A stretch of DNA of 64,000 bases from Drosophila pseudoobscura (Eukaryota > Arthropoda > Insecta > Diptera > Drosophilidae), in assembly GCF_009870125.1 (NCBI RefSeq), contig NC_046683.1, forward strand, positions 59,287,869 to 59,351,868, in the 5' to 3' direction. The notes under the pieces are model-generated. The model searched no databases. It saw only the letters and a list, made by a program, of their open reading frames with translations, and was not told the origin of the DNA. Positions 43,958 to 57,400 of the stretch are shown here, piece after piece. Position 1 is the stretch's first letter. Each line of letters starts with the position of its first letter. The position numbers and the translations under genes were made by a program.

Positions 43958-46900
43958 CTCGTTGTGGGCGGCGTCGGTGGCCGACGACCGGCGGGCAGCA
44001 GCTGCCGTTGTGATCCCGTTAAATATTTAATAGTGGAGCGGGGGGGCGACCACTGGCGACACTTGTCAAATTTTTGGTTCGTTTACCGAGAGCTTTTACA
44101 TAGCGCTAATTTGTTCAAACTCTTTTTGTTCAACAATTTGGTTTTATTTTTTTCTTCCGTTTTCGGGTTTATTCGTCGTCGCGGCTTTTGTTCTATTTTC
44201 GTGTGTTTTTTTGAGGCTTTGGGGGCTTTTCCGCGGCCTCTCTGGCCCAGCGCTCGGCGTTGAATGCGGCCCTCCCAGTGTGTGTTGTGTGTTGTGTTGT
44301 GTGGTGCCTCTCCATTTGACGGACAGACAATTTGTTTACGTGCGTCAATCAGTCATACACTCTTCTCTCTCTCTCTCTCTCTTTCTTTCATTTAGCGAGA
44401 GAGAAGAGTGCTGGATGGAGAACAAAGAATGAGAACCGAACCTTGTGTTTGTTCGCGGCAAAGCTTTTCATCGGTTCTCTTTACACGCACAGTCTGAAAG
44501 TATAATATGATTTTTGATCGTGTGAAAAACGCTGAAAGCTCTAAGCTCTACAGGCGGGCAGCTTTAGTAGGCACACCACACCTCTCTGTGTTCGACGGAT
44601 AGTTTTCTGTACTTTGAATCGCATTGAATGTGGCTCCTCAAGCTCTTACAACGGAACAAATCTGTAAAACTAGAACTATTAAAGGTATTTCTGCAATTCC
44701 CAGGAATATTAGAATGAGGACATTATATTTTTATCATTTTAGGACTAAGAGAGAATAAGCTTCTTGAGAAGAGCGCTGGGAGTGTACTGCAAGATTTCGA
44801 CAGACTTTTCTTTGATACCTGATGCACATCCGTTTTTACTCTACTTCCCGTAAGACTTCCTGCAACTCTAGGCAGTTCCTCAGAAGATATTTCACTGTTT
44901 GTATACTTGTGAGGGGATCGTCTTCGTATCTGTTGCTATCAGAGCTTAACTTTCATATTTTCCTTAGGTTCAACCATCCAGGAATATTGCATGGGCAGAG
45001 ACTGTTGCACCACTTTTCGGCATATTCATACGCGCAGGCCACAATGTCTTTAGAGCAGCGATTCGAAAGTCTTGGCTTAAACGGCTCTTAGCCTTTGTTA
45101 AGCTCCACCAATCTGCAATCCCTGCCGCTGCTACTGCCAAGCCAAAACAAGCATCAGCTGCCGGCCATTAAAATTTTAATTTTGTGCACCATTTGACGCC
45201 ATCTTGGCCCACTGGGCACCATCAACATCAGCAGAGAGCATCACCGATGCCATCGCCATCGCCATCGTCATGGCAATCCCGTGCAAAGCCCTTGGCTTGA
45301 GCGATTATGTTGATGGGCAAACGGAGGCTGCTTACCTGCATTGTCCGCTCCTGTCCCCCTGCCCCCCTCGTCGATAATACGCTCAATTCAATTTGCATAT
45401 TCAGTTGTCCAATGAAGCGCACACCACACAGGAGGGAACAGAAACAGAGCCTTCCAGAACACCCTCCACCCTCCACCGTACTCCAAATCCAATCCAATTC
45501 AACCCACTCTCTCCGTCCCCCTCCATTCATTCCCACCTCATCTCACGTCCAAACAAATGGTTTTTTCTTCTCCTGCCTTCCAACCGTCCTGCCATCCTCG
45601 TTGGCCAACTTGGAAGCAGCCGAAATGTGCCGCTGACAGCCAGGCACGCATGAGGAGATGCTCCACCAGCAGCAGTAGCAGCAGTAGCAGCAGTGGCAAC
45701 AGCAGCTTCGGCTCCTGGCTCAAGGCTCCAGAGCAAATGGGGATCCTGCTGCTGCTGCCATGGCAACTGCTCGAGGCAGGAGTCCGCCTCACCTGCTGTT
45801 AGTCCATTACGTTAGCAATTTAACTTGCGCCACGTAAACATGATTATCATCTTAAGTGCAATGTGTGTGCGGGATGTGTGTGGGATGTGCGTGCAGCAGA
45901 AGCCGAAGTCGAGTGGAGTCGGAGTCGGACTGGCAGTGGGAGTGGAGCGGGTGTGGAGCGGGTGTGGCATCCATGGGGTATTAAGCGTTCACTTTGCTGT
46001 AAGCCAGTTGGCTCGCTGTTTAACAAGTTTCAATCTGCTTAAAATTGCAATTAATTTAAACGCTTTCTTTTCTCCATTATTGCCGAAACCATTGGAATAA
46101 CAACGGATCCCAGACACCCACTTGCGCACCCACTCGCACACCCATTCGCACCCCAAATCCCGATTCCAATCCGGTTAGAGTGCTGCTGCCCTAATTGAGC
46201 TTGTCAAAATCAGGCAGCCAGCCACCAGCCAGGTGCTCGTGCCCGTGCCCGCTCCCGCTCCGCTCGTGACACCCATATAGCGGAGCACAGGACACGCAGC
46301 ATCCGTAGCGGAACAAGTGGCAGTTCTGGACCCGTCAACATCATCAGTTGGCGGCCGGATCCTGATGCGATTGCAGCAGATTGAACCGCAGGAAGAATCG
46401 CCCACGCATTCGCCAGAGACCGGAGACCTCATCCCAGAGCCGTTCCCGGTGACAGTTGGTCCAGAATTGCAACAGAAGCTTGATTAATTTGGGGGCGTGC
46501 CCGTGTTTAAACATGTGGGCGTGTCTGGGACACAACACCATTTTGAGGCCCAATATAACGTGTGCGGAGTATAGGGTATCCGATGAGGGCGGGTGTGCTG
46601 GACATGCGGCAAGCGTTTGTCAGGCAATGAAAGAAAACATAACTGTAGACGAACCGAATAGGTAGCAGTAGTATGGGAGTTATATCTTTTATCTTTGGGA
46701 TGCCATACCGTCCTTTGATCTAGAAGGGTATCTAGCTTAATTTCTCTTCAAAATCGAATGCAATCTACTATTTCTGAAGTGTTGATTTTATAAGCCAAGT
46801 TTTTGGAAAATATATTTTCCAAAGGGTAGTAGCAGTAGTCGCATCCACCCCCCAGGGATTACCCATTTAAACTCTCGCTCTCACTTGTTTCAGGGGTCCT

Positions 46901-47347
46901 GACAGGAGGGTAAATATGAAAAGCGAGAGCCCACAGCCAACGGAGAGTCCATCAAAAACACAGACAGTCGGGAAAAAAAGGGAAGCCCCAGACAACTACA
47001 ACTGCATGCACATACATATACATATACATTTACATAAACATATACAGATGCATACATACATATATGCAGGCAAATATGTATACAGACGGACAGACAGAGA
47101 TAGACACATCCAGAGAAAGAGAGCATCAGAAAGTACCGTTGACATACCCATTATCAGGAAAACAAACCGGAGATTAACTTGGCAAAATGTCTGCAGACAT
47201 CAAAAAAAGCAAGCAAGCGGGATGGCAACAGTGGCAGGATAACGACTAGGACAGCGCCAGGAGCAGCACCAGGAGATGGACCACCAGATGGCGATGGTGA
47301 ATAATATATGAGTCTGAGAGTTAGAATAGAGCGACACCGACCTGCAG

Positions 47348-47383
47348 ACACACACACACACACACACACCCACACACACACAC
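47348..47383. repeat. CA microsatellite
   Basis: CA dinucleotides with a single interruption (ACCC) in the middle. Part of the simple-repeat-rich intergenic stretch. Confidence 0.9.
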
Positions 47384-50300
47384 GCATTTGGTCTGCGGCC
47401 CTGTAAAAGTGACACATGAGCGTAATAACAGCTAAGACCTTCCTAAGCATCCGGCAGTCAACAACCACTTGCTGGATCCGTCCGTGGCATCAGGCTCTGT
47501 CCGGAGTACGCAGTACGGAGTACGTAGTCCGTAACACGGGCAACCCCCTTTGGCTGGGACGCCGCTGCACTCAGCATGATTACAAATTATAGCGTCTGAG
47601 CAGCCCATGTTCCTGCCTCTAACTCTGTGTCTGTGTCTGTGTGTGTGTGCGCTCGAAGGGGCGGACTTTGGTTGCCGCCCATAGGAAATATAATTCCACA
47701 ACTTGTGCCGACGATGACGATGACGATGACGCCGCCGGGGTCGTCTGGGCTGAAGGCCTGCCAAAGCGGGGAAGGTGGCCAAACGACTAACGAATTTGGT
47801 GCTGCACGCATTGCCCTCAGTCCCCGGCCGTCCGCCCTCAGGCCTGTTCTGGTGCTGGATCTCTGGCCTGTGGCTGCTGCCTGGTCCTTGCCTTCTGGTG
47901 GTTGGCCAGGACCTGCAGACTGTCAGACCTTGCCGCTGGTTGGTTGACTCTTTGCCTCGGACTGGCTTTGATGGGAGTGTGCAGTCCGTCCGCCCCGGGT
48001 CCTCCCACCCCTGCAGCCTTCCGGTGCGTCCATCGTCCATCCCCATAGCCCCCCGTCCCGTCCCGTCCCTCTCTCTCTGTTTAGATAATTCTGTTAGCTT
48101 TTAATGTTTTCGTTGTTTCGTTGCTCGTTCTAATAACTTGATTATGCATTTGCCTGTAAATTTGTGGAAATGTCTGCTTTATAAGCTGCATTTAAGATGG
48201 CGTCGCCACCGCAGAGGGCTGCTGGAAAGGACACAGGAGACGGGGGACGGGAGACAGGATGCTGATGCGGATGCCGATGCTGATGCAAGCCCCTTGTCTG
48301 TCTAGAGGGATTCTTCGGTAAGCCTAAAAGCATGCAATGGATTTCGAGTGAAAGTCAAGGTGAAAAAGTGATGGTGAAAGGCAGCCGCCTCAGGGGGGTA
48401 AAAGAGAGCTCCAGGAAGCGAATTAGCCATAAAATACAAACCATTTCCTTCAGAAACAACGACTCCTCCCTGCCTTGGAAATGATGATGGACTTTTCCTA
48501 AATTCCCCTGGAGTTGTAGATGGCTACCTTTTGCTCCTATTTAAATAATAATAATAACGACATCTATTTCGGTGAGCAATTGTGCATCGTTTCCTCTATC
48601 AGAGCATTATGTCCCGGCATATAAAACTTACTTTTACTACTACTCCCATGCTTTATGACCACTTTCGTTCGCTTCATGTGCCTCTGGGCCCTTGGGTTCT
48701 TCGCTCCATGTGTGGGTGGGCTGGTGGTTGGGCGGTTAGGTGGCACGTGGCAGAGTGCGCGATTTCTCAAGGCGCAAGGTCAAGCCAAAGTAACCCACAC
48801 AGGAAGACAGAGACACAGATAGATCCTGCGACCGAACACAGACCTAAATCCTTTTTGATTAAATTCAATGGTTTATATCCAATACTCGACCTCTTTCCTT
48901 TTTCTGTCTGAACATTTTATATGTCTTTGAAACGCATTATTTTCAGCCGAATCCCCATTTTGTTGCTGGTCCACCCACACACAAAAACACACACAGAGAC
49001 ACAACCAACACACACGCACACAAAGAGACATAAAACAAAATGGAGACTGAAGACAGGAGAAAATAGATTGAAGTGTAATCATGGTTTTGAACTGCTCCTC
49101 GGTCATACATTTAATCCGAGCCAACGTAGCAGACACAAAATGGCCAAAAAACGACGACGACCAACGAAATGAGAGAGAAAGTAAGCGTCTAGCTAGGGTC
49201 TAGGGTCTAGGGTCTGCCCAGGCCCCCACCCAACCAATACAGAATATAGAACAAAAGACGTTGTAATTGGAAGAGAGGCTGGGGATTGGGGACTGGGGGC
49301 TGGGGACTGGGGGCTGGGGTCTGTATGTTCGTTCAGCTGTTGGGACTCGTGCGGCGATGCTTATTCCGCCTGACTGATTGGCAGCTCCTTTGTCTCTGCT
49401 CCCCCATATCAGGATGTCTTCGAGTGGTCTCCCGGCATCTCCACCTCTTATGCTGCTCCTTCATGTGCTATCTAAGTTTGTTTGAATAAACTTAAGCGAA
49501 TGTTTTGTAAGAAGATTTCCTTTACAGAGCCAGAGAGAGAGAGAGAGAGTGGCTTGGCTCTGGTTGACACAACTACATATGGCTGAGAACAAGTACGAGA
49601 CAACTTAGGGGAGGGGAACTGCAGTCAGAAGCTTCCCCCAAAATCATGGACTGACTTCTGACATCGCCTGAGCATCCGCCCCGAGAATCCTTTTCAAGTT
49701 CGCTCGCTTTGCATTCTGATTGCCAGGCACTTGTAAAAGGAGACTCTACTCTGCCTTCCTCGTATCGATTCGGTTCGGTTCAATTTGCTTCGATTCGTTT
49801 TGGTTTGGTTTGGTTTGGCTATATGCATCCCACCGTACGGACTACGAGTATCATAATAAAACGTATAATTTTCAGCAATTTAGCAATGCCGGACAGGACA
49901 CACAGGCAAACAAAGTCTTAGGTAGAGGCTCAGCTACAGAGACACAGAGATACAGGGACAGAGACAGAGATGGAGACGGAGACAGAGACAGAGACGACGG
50001 AAGCGGAAGAGTGTTCGTTCGATTTTGAAATAATACTTAATGACCGTAAAATGATATAGTGAAAGTCAAGTGTCCTTTCGATTGCTCCTTTTGTGTGTTA
50101 CGACCGGCCGTTTCGGGTGCTATAATCATTCTGCGGTTTGATGTTTGGACTCAAAAGATGATTGCAAATAATAATACAGTGTACGACAGTTGTGGTGTGG
50201 AATGACAGGTTGAAATTGATGCAATTTGTTTGGTTTCTGGGGACACAGAGAGAGTGTCCTGCCTCAAACAATCAAAACAGGAGTGGAGTAATATTTAATT

Positions 50301-50934
50301 CCCAAAATGACTACCTGCTGTATCTTTAATTACTACCAATCGGTAACTCAGGCAGGAGAAGCAATAATCTTGATTGCTTTTATACATTCAATCCTTACGG
50401 AATGCCAAATGAAGTCTTAATCCTCATCCTGCTGGTGCAACAACAACACTTCATTAAGGGGAATGACCATGGTCCATGTCCAGGCCCCGCCCGACAGTTT
50501 AAAGCCCTGCAAAATGATTGAATATTCCAGCTCAATTGTGTACCAATTTCGTCTCCACCCAAACAACACCTCAACAACAGTTGCCCTCTGTCCATCCATC
50601 ATTATTTTCACTGTAACTCGACACTAGAGGTATTTTCCACACTCGAACCTTATTTGGTATGTGTCTGTTGCTTTTGTTTGTCTTAGCCTTTGGTTTTGCT
50701 ATTTGTATCCGTGCCTCGTGTCTCTGTAGTCGAATATTCAGCATGGGGGTGGGGGGAGGCAGAAGAAGGCTCTTAAAATGGTCATAAAGCAAATTGTGAA
50801 AAATTATTGTGTATATAATATTTAATGACATGTCAAAAAGGATATCCGGCATACGGCATACGGCCCTACGCTCTCTTGTTGCTTCAACTGTGCTGTCCAC
50901 TGACGGAGCTGGACAAATGGCGACGGTCCTGTCC

Positions 50935-50997
50935 TGTTCGGTCTTGTCCAGTACTGTACTGTTCTGTCCTGTACTGTCCTGTCCTGTCCTGTCCTGG
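50935..50997. repeat. GTCCT-type pentanucleotide repeat
   Basis: Runs of GTCCT and variants (GTACT, GTTCT). Related pentamer arrays occur at 53160-53217 (GGTCC/GTCCG) and 61174-61221 (GTCCC then GTCCT). All share a GTCC core, which suggests repeated local slippage of the same seed. Confidence 0.85.
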
Positions 50998-53900
50998 CGA
51001 CCATCATATCCTCGTGGGTGGACAGGACGTGTAATGTGCTGTAAGTCCTGCCACACATGACGCGCTGACAATTTTAGTTTAGTTGTTGGCGTATTTGCAC
51101 GAGCACCAGTACGAGTACGAGTACGAGTATTTACCCGGACTTCTTTTGGGAACGAGGACAGTGACGGGGGACGTTGGACGGTGGACGGTGAATGGGGACG
51201 GACACCCAACAGAGAGCGACACACATAATCAAGAGCAACTTTATTATTTTGTCCAACCAACAACTATATGTACGAGTATTCTTCTCCCTCTCTCTCTCTC
51301 TGTGTGGGTTATTTTTATGCCCAGCTCAGAGCCCCGAGTCTCTACGAGTATATCTTTATACATATACTCGTATATCTGTCTGTTGTGTGGTCTTTATGCC
51401 CGTCATCATTATGCTTTTGCCTTGGCCTGGCCCGATCCGGCTCTGACCCAGCCCCAGCCCCTGCCCCTGCCCCAGCCTCGGCTGTGAGTCTTGTGCTTGC
51501 CTTTCGCCATTTGCCATGTTCGGAGCTGCACATTTTATAGTTTTCAAAAGTCACAAAAATGTCAATTGCTTGTCTTGTGCCACACGCCTCCCTCTCCCCC
51601 CTCCCGCTTCCCCTTTCCCAGCCCCTTCTTTGTGGCCAAATGGCATTGAATAAATTATATTGTGGTCATAAAGTTGCAGCACCATGTTTACCCCACACAC
51701 AGACAGACAGAGGGACAGAACGACCGACAGAAAGATAAGGGGAACAAGGAGACATGTCCCTGGCTTATGTCATAATGGGCTATGCATTGGTATCTCCAAA
51801 TCTTGTCCTGGTTCCGGACTCGGTTTATTTGCATGTGAAGCAGGCGTGGGCCCCACTCCCACTCAAAGCTAATCAGCGGCAGGAATTGATTTGGCGCCAC
51901 AATTGGATCAACAGAACATTCACCTCACACTCCGAACCGCCCCCGATAATGACCCACCATTAAATGATAAATTATGGCCAAGCATGTGGACTGGGGACTT
52001 GTGACGGGGGACGAGGGACGGGGGAGGGGGGTTGGTTCTTTTTTCGGGGGAGAACTTTTGAATTTTAATCAAGCTTTGAATTTGAGGCACTGGCATGGGT
52101 CTTGTGGGTCATGGCATTGGCCATAATTTCACTTTCATTACTGCGTCTTCTGCTTGGGAATGTCCTGTTAATGCCCTGCCAGACCATTGCCGAAAGGAGC
52201 ATAAATCTATTTATGTGGTCTCTAGTTCCCTTCTGCGGTCTCTGGCGGCGTGGCTGTTTGCGCCCTTGGTAATTGAAAATATTTCAAATAATTCATAAAA
52301 TTTTTATGCGATTTTCCCTCTCAAAAAGTAGTTTAGCTCTCCTCCAAGGGTGAGGCAGTCCTTGTCTCAAGTTATCAGATCGTATAACTCGGCGTAGATA
52401 ATTGTTTTAATGATGTCATAACTTTGCCATTTGATATCGTACTTACCGAAATGGTTCCAACTGATTTATGTCCACCCCTCGCCATTGATTACTGTATGAA
52501 GTCAGCTTACTTTTCGGGTCATAAGTCTGTTAAAAATATAACAAATATTTGTGATAAATTGTTTCCACAAATTCGAATCGGAATAAAATTGGCATTAAAT
52601 GGATTAAACTTGATTGGTTCTAAATATCACATCATCACACAGGAATCATGCCCAAGAATAGCCTAGACTATGGCATAGACTATGCATTTTGTTGTTGGAT
52701 TCTGGGACCGACTCAGTAGCCCCCAAGGCATCGACGAACAGAAAATGTGATGGACAGTATCTTCGCATTTTATAGTCTTAGGTAATATTTAAAGCTTTTG
52801 GCTGCTTAAACGATACCATTGGCAATTCATATTTCGTTGCGCGATTCAATCACTATTTCCCCAAGTGTATCCACTCCTTCTCCCCTAAAAAACTCTCCAT
52901 GATTCGTGCCCAAAAGTGGATGATGCATCAGCGTATGGGGACGGGGCCCGGGGGCCTGGGGCCCTACTTGTAGATACTGTAGATAGGGGCATAGCATACG
53001 TAACGTAACCAGTTCGCCTCGCTCTCGACAAACGAGTAAATAACGGCGTTGCATGATTTATGTGGCCAAACAAAGCGCAACAAAACGACTGTTGCCTTGT
53101 CGGATCCCCCCGGGCGATGAGAGCTGTGCCACCTGAGTGCCCAAATCGCTGACTGACTGCTCTGCTCTGCTCCGGTACGGTCCGGTCTGGTCCGTCCGGT
53201 CCGGTCCGGTCCGGCCGCTGTCCCTGCTCCACATCCAACCAATCCACCAATCCACATATCCATATATCCACAGCCACATCTGCGGGACTGCGGGAGTGCG
53301 GGAGTGCGGGACTGTGTGTGCGGGCGCTAACCACTTGAAAACGTTAAATAAGTTGTCTAACCACACATTAAACCAATTTGGCACTGCGCTGGCCGCCTGT
53401 CTGGCACCTTGGATAGCGTTTTCCTCTGGCCAGGGCACGGAGCCGCGTCCTGGCCTAAGCCAGCCCAGGACCTCAGCGTGGGCACGGCCCACACACACAA
53501 GTCCCTGCTGGCTGCCATAAATCATAGGGCGACCCACGTATGTGACTACTTTGGCTAGGGGATCGATAAATTATTATTAGTTGGGGCTGTCCAACAGTCC
53601 TTGTCCTCGTCCTCGTCCTCGTCCACGCCCACACTCCACACCCTCCCTCCGTTCCTGACGACCTCCATCGTTTTGGTATCGTTTGGAGGCGCGTGCAAAG
53701 GAAGTTGTTAGATCCCCAAAAAGGAGCGCTGACCGAAATCCTCCTCGGCGTTGCGGTTCAAATGCCTTTTAACTTAACAACTTTTTTTCTGCCCAGCCCC
53801 ATCACCCCGGCTGCCAACACCCCGCACACAAACACACAAAAATCAATGGGTGACTTTGTCCTGCTGCTGCTGGTGTTGGTCCGGACCAGGAACAGGTCCC

Positions 53901-54328
53901 AGGACCAGTGCCAAGGCAAACCCTTAACGTTGTGTGTAAAGTGGACTTGACATGAGATTAACATCTTCAAAAGCATAGCTTAAAGTATTTGTTAGAGCAC
54001 ATTGAAGTTGCGCCCGAACAAGGTGGCAGAACCAGGACCAGGACCCGGGCTGACCCTTCACCCTTCCTTCATCCGGGACACCGTCCTCGCTGTGGGCGTC
54101 GTTTTTGGATAATTGCGTTCTTGTGCGCTGAGCCGTGGGCTTAACTGTTGCTGTCATAACTAAGCGAAAAGGTATACAATTTATGGAATCGAGTCCCTGC
54201 TCCCAGCTCCCATTCGTAGAAGCTCCACCCCGCGACAGGTGCGTGGGCGTGGACGTGGAGCGTCCTGCGAAACAAGGAAAGGGCCCCACGACACATGTAC
54301 GATGTATACTATAACAATTTTCGTTGGA

Positions 54329-54334
54329 TTTATT
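54329..54334 (-). terminator. Poly(A) signal AATAAA for the GYR/YLP gene
   Basis: A canonical AATAAA on the minus strand lies about 135 bp past the stop codon of the repeat protein gene. Confidence 0.75.
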
Positions 54335-54468
54335 TCGTTGATTTCAATCGTTAAACAATAGCAAACAGAAGTCGTTCTTACTTAAAGCCTAATAGTGGTT
54401 GTTCTTGGTGGGGCGAGGGGGGTGAATGATTCGAGTCGTGAACGAGCCGCAGGTACATTTCTCAGTGC

Positions 54469-57400
54469 TTACAGGGCACGGCGGTGACGCAGCTTCAGGC
54501 GACGCACGGTCTTATACTGGTATCCATCAGCAGCGAGAACAGCGGAATCCTGGCTGGCTTCTTCGACGGGAGCTTCCTCAAGAGGAGCCTCGGTGACAAC
54601 CTCCTCGGATGGGGGCAGATATTCGTTGGCGATCTCGGAGACATCACGACGCTGGCGGTACTTCAGGCGGCGCACGGTCTTATACTGGTATCCATCAGCA
54701 GCGAGAACAGCGGAATCCTGGCTGGCTTCCTCGACAGGAGCGTCCGCAAGAGGAGCCTCAGTGGCAACCTCTTCAGATGGGGGCAGATAATCGTTGGCGA
54801 TCTCGGAGACATCACGACGCTGGCGGTACTTCAGGCGGCGCACGGTCTTATACTGGTATCCATCAGCAGCGAGAACAGCGGAGTCCTGGCTGGCTTCTTC
54901 GACGGGAACCTCCTCGACTGGAGCATCAGCAACAACCTCCTCAGATGGGGGCAGGTAGTCGTTGGCGATTTCGGAGACATCACGACGCTGGCGGTACTTC
55001 AGGCGGCGCACGGTCTTATACTGGTATCCATCAGCAGCGAGAACGGCGGAATCCTGGCTGGCTTCTTCGACGGGAACCTCCTCGACTGGAGCATCAGCAA
55101 CAACCTCCTCAGATGGGGGCAGGTAGTCGTTGGCGATTTCGGAGACATCACGACGCTGGCGGTACTTCAGGCGGCGCACGGTCTTATACTGGTATCCATC
55201 AGCAGCGAGAACAGCGGAATCCTGGCTGGCTTCTTCGACGGGAGCTTCCTCAAGAGGAGCCTCGGTGACAACCTCCTCGGATGGGGGCAGATATTCGTTG
55301 GCGATCTCGGAGACATCACGACGCTGGCGGTACTTCAGGCGGCGCACGGTCTTATACTGGTATCCATCAGCAGCGAGAGCAGCGGAATCCTGGCTGGCTT
55401 CTTCGACGGGAACCTCCTCGACTGGAGCATCAGCAACAACCTCCTCAGATGGGGGCAGGTAGTCGTTGGCGATTTCGGAGACATCACGACGCTGGCGGTA
55501 CTTCAGGCGGCGCACGGTCTTATACTGGTATCCATCAGCAGCGAGAACAGCGGAATCCTGGTTGGCTTCCTCGACAGGAGCGTCCGCAAGAGGAGCCTCG
55601 GTGACAACCTCCTCGGATGGGGGCAGATATTCGTTGGCGATCTCGGAGACATCACGACGCTGGCGGTACTTCAGGCGGCGCACGGTCTTATACTGGTATC
55701 CATCAGCAGCGAGAACAGCGGAGTCCTGGCTGGCTTCTTCGACGGGAACCTCCTCGACTGGAGCATCAGCAACAACCTCCTCAGATGGGGGCAGGTAGTC
55801 GTTGGCGATTTCGGAGACATCACGACGCTGGCGGTACTTCAGGCGGCGCACGGTCTTATACTGGTATCCATCAGCAGCGAGAACGGCGGAATCCTGGCTG
55901 GCTTCTTCGACGGGAACCTCCTCGACTGGAGCATCAGCAACAACCTCCTCAGATGGGGGCAGGTAGTCGTTGGCGATTTCGGAGACATCACGACGCTGGC
56001 GGTACTTCAGGCGGCGCACGGTCTTATACTGGTATCCATCAGCAGCGAGAACAGCGGAATCCTGGTTGGCTTCCTCGACAGGAGCGTCCGCAAGAGGAGC
56101 CTCAGTTGCAACCTCTTCAGATGGGGGCAGATATTCGTTGGCGATCTCGGAGACATCACGACGCTGGCGGTACTTCAGGCGGCGCACGGTCTTATACTGG
56201 TATCCATCAGCAGCGAGAACAGCGGAGTCCTGGCTGGCTTCTTCGACGGGAACCTCCTCGACTGGAGCATCAGCAACAACCTCCTCAGATGGGGGCAGGT
56301 AGTCGTTGGCGATTTCGGAGACATCACGACGCTGGCGGTACTTCAGGCGGCGCACGGTCTTATACTGGTATCCATCAGCAGCGAGAACAGCGGAGTCCTG
56401 GCTGGCTTCTTCGACGGGAGCTTCCTCAAGAGGAGCCTCGGTGACAACCTCCTCGGATGGGGGCAGATATTCGTTGGCGATCTCGGAGACATCACGACGC
56501 TGGCGGTACTTCAGGCGGCGCACGGTCTTATACTGGTATCCATCAGCAGCGAGAATAGCGGAATCCTGGCTGGCTTCTTCGACGGGAGCTTCCTCAAGAG
56601 GAGCCTCGGTGACAACCTCCTCGGATGGGGGCAGATATTCGTTGGCGATCTCGGAGACATCACGACGCTGGCGGTACTTCAGGCGGCGCACGGTCTTATA
56701 CTGGTATCCATCAGCAGCGAGAACAGCGGAATCCTGGCTGGCTTCCTCGACAGGAGCGTCCGCAAGAGGAGCCTCAGTGGCAACCTCTTCAGATGGGGGC
56801 AGATAATCGTTGGCGATCTCGGAGACATCACGACGCTGGCGGTACTTCAGGCGGCGCACGGTCTTATACTGGTATCCATCAGCAGCGAGAATAGCGGAAT
56901 CCTGGCTGGCTTCTTCGACGGGAGCTTCCTCAAGAGGAGCCTCGGTGACAACCTCCTCGGATGGGGGCAGATATTCGTTGGCGATCTCGGAGACATCACG
57001 ACGCTGGCGGTACTTCAGGCGGCGCACGGTCTTATACTGGTATCCATCAGCAGCGAGAACAGCGGAATCCTGGCTGGCTTCCTCGACAGGAGCGTCCGCA
57101 AGAGGAGCCTCAGTGGCAACCTCTTCAGATGGGGGCAGATAATCGTTGGCGATCTCGGAGACATCACGACGCTGGCGGTACTTCAGGCGGCGCACGGTCT
57201 TATACTGGTATCCATCAGCAGCGAGAACAGCGGAATCCTGGCTGGCTTCTTCGACGGGAGCTTCCTCAAGAGGAGCCTCGGTGACAACCTTCTCGGATGG
57301 GGGCAGATATTCGTTGGCGATCTCGGAGACATCCCGACGCTGGCGGTACTTCAGGCGGCGCACGGTCTTATACTGGTATCCATCAGCAGCGAGAACAGCG

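Larger units (their letters stand above)
43958..54300. other. Ten kilobases of noncoding DNA rich in simple repeats
   Basis: No gene is supported. I note a CT tract (44361-44385), a CA repeat (47348-47383), a GA tract (about 49527-49549), pentanucleotide runs (50935-50997 and 53160-53217), and GAGTAC runs (51105-51130). One short plus-strand frame near 46289-46488 has protein-like codons and is treated as a separate observation. The stretch could be regulatory DNA or an intron of an unseen gene. Confidence 0.5.
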
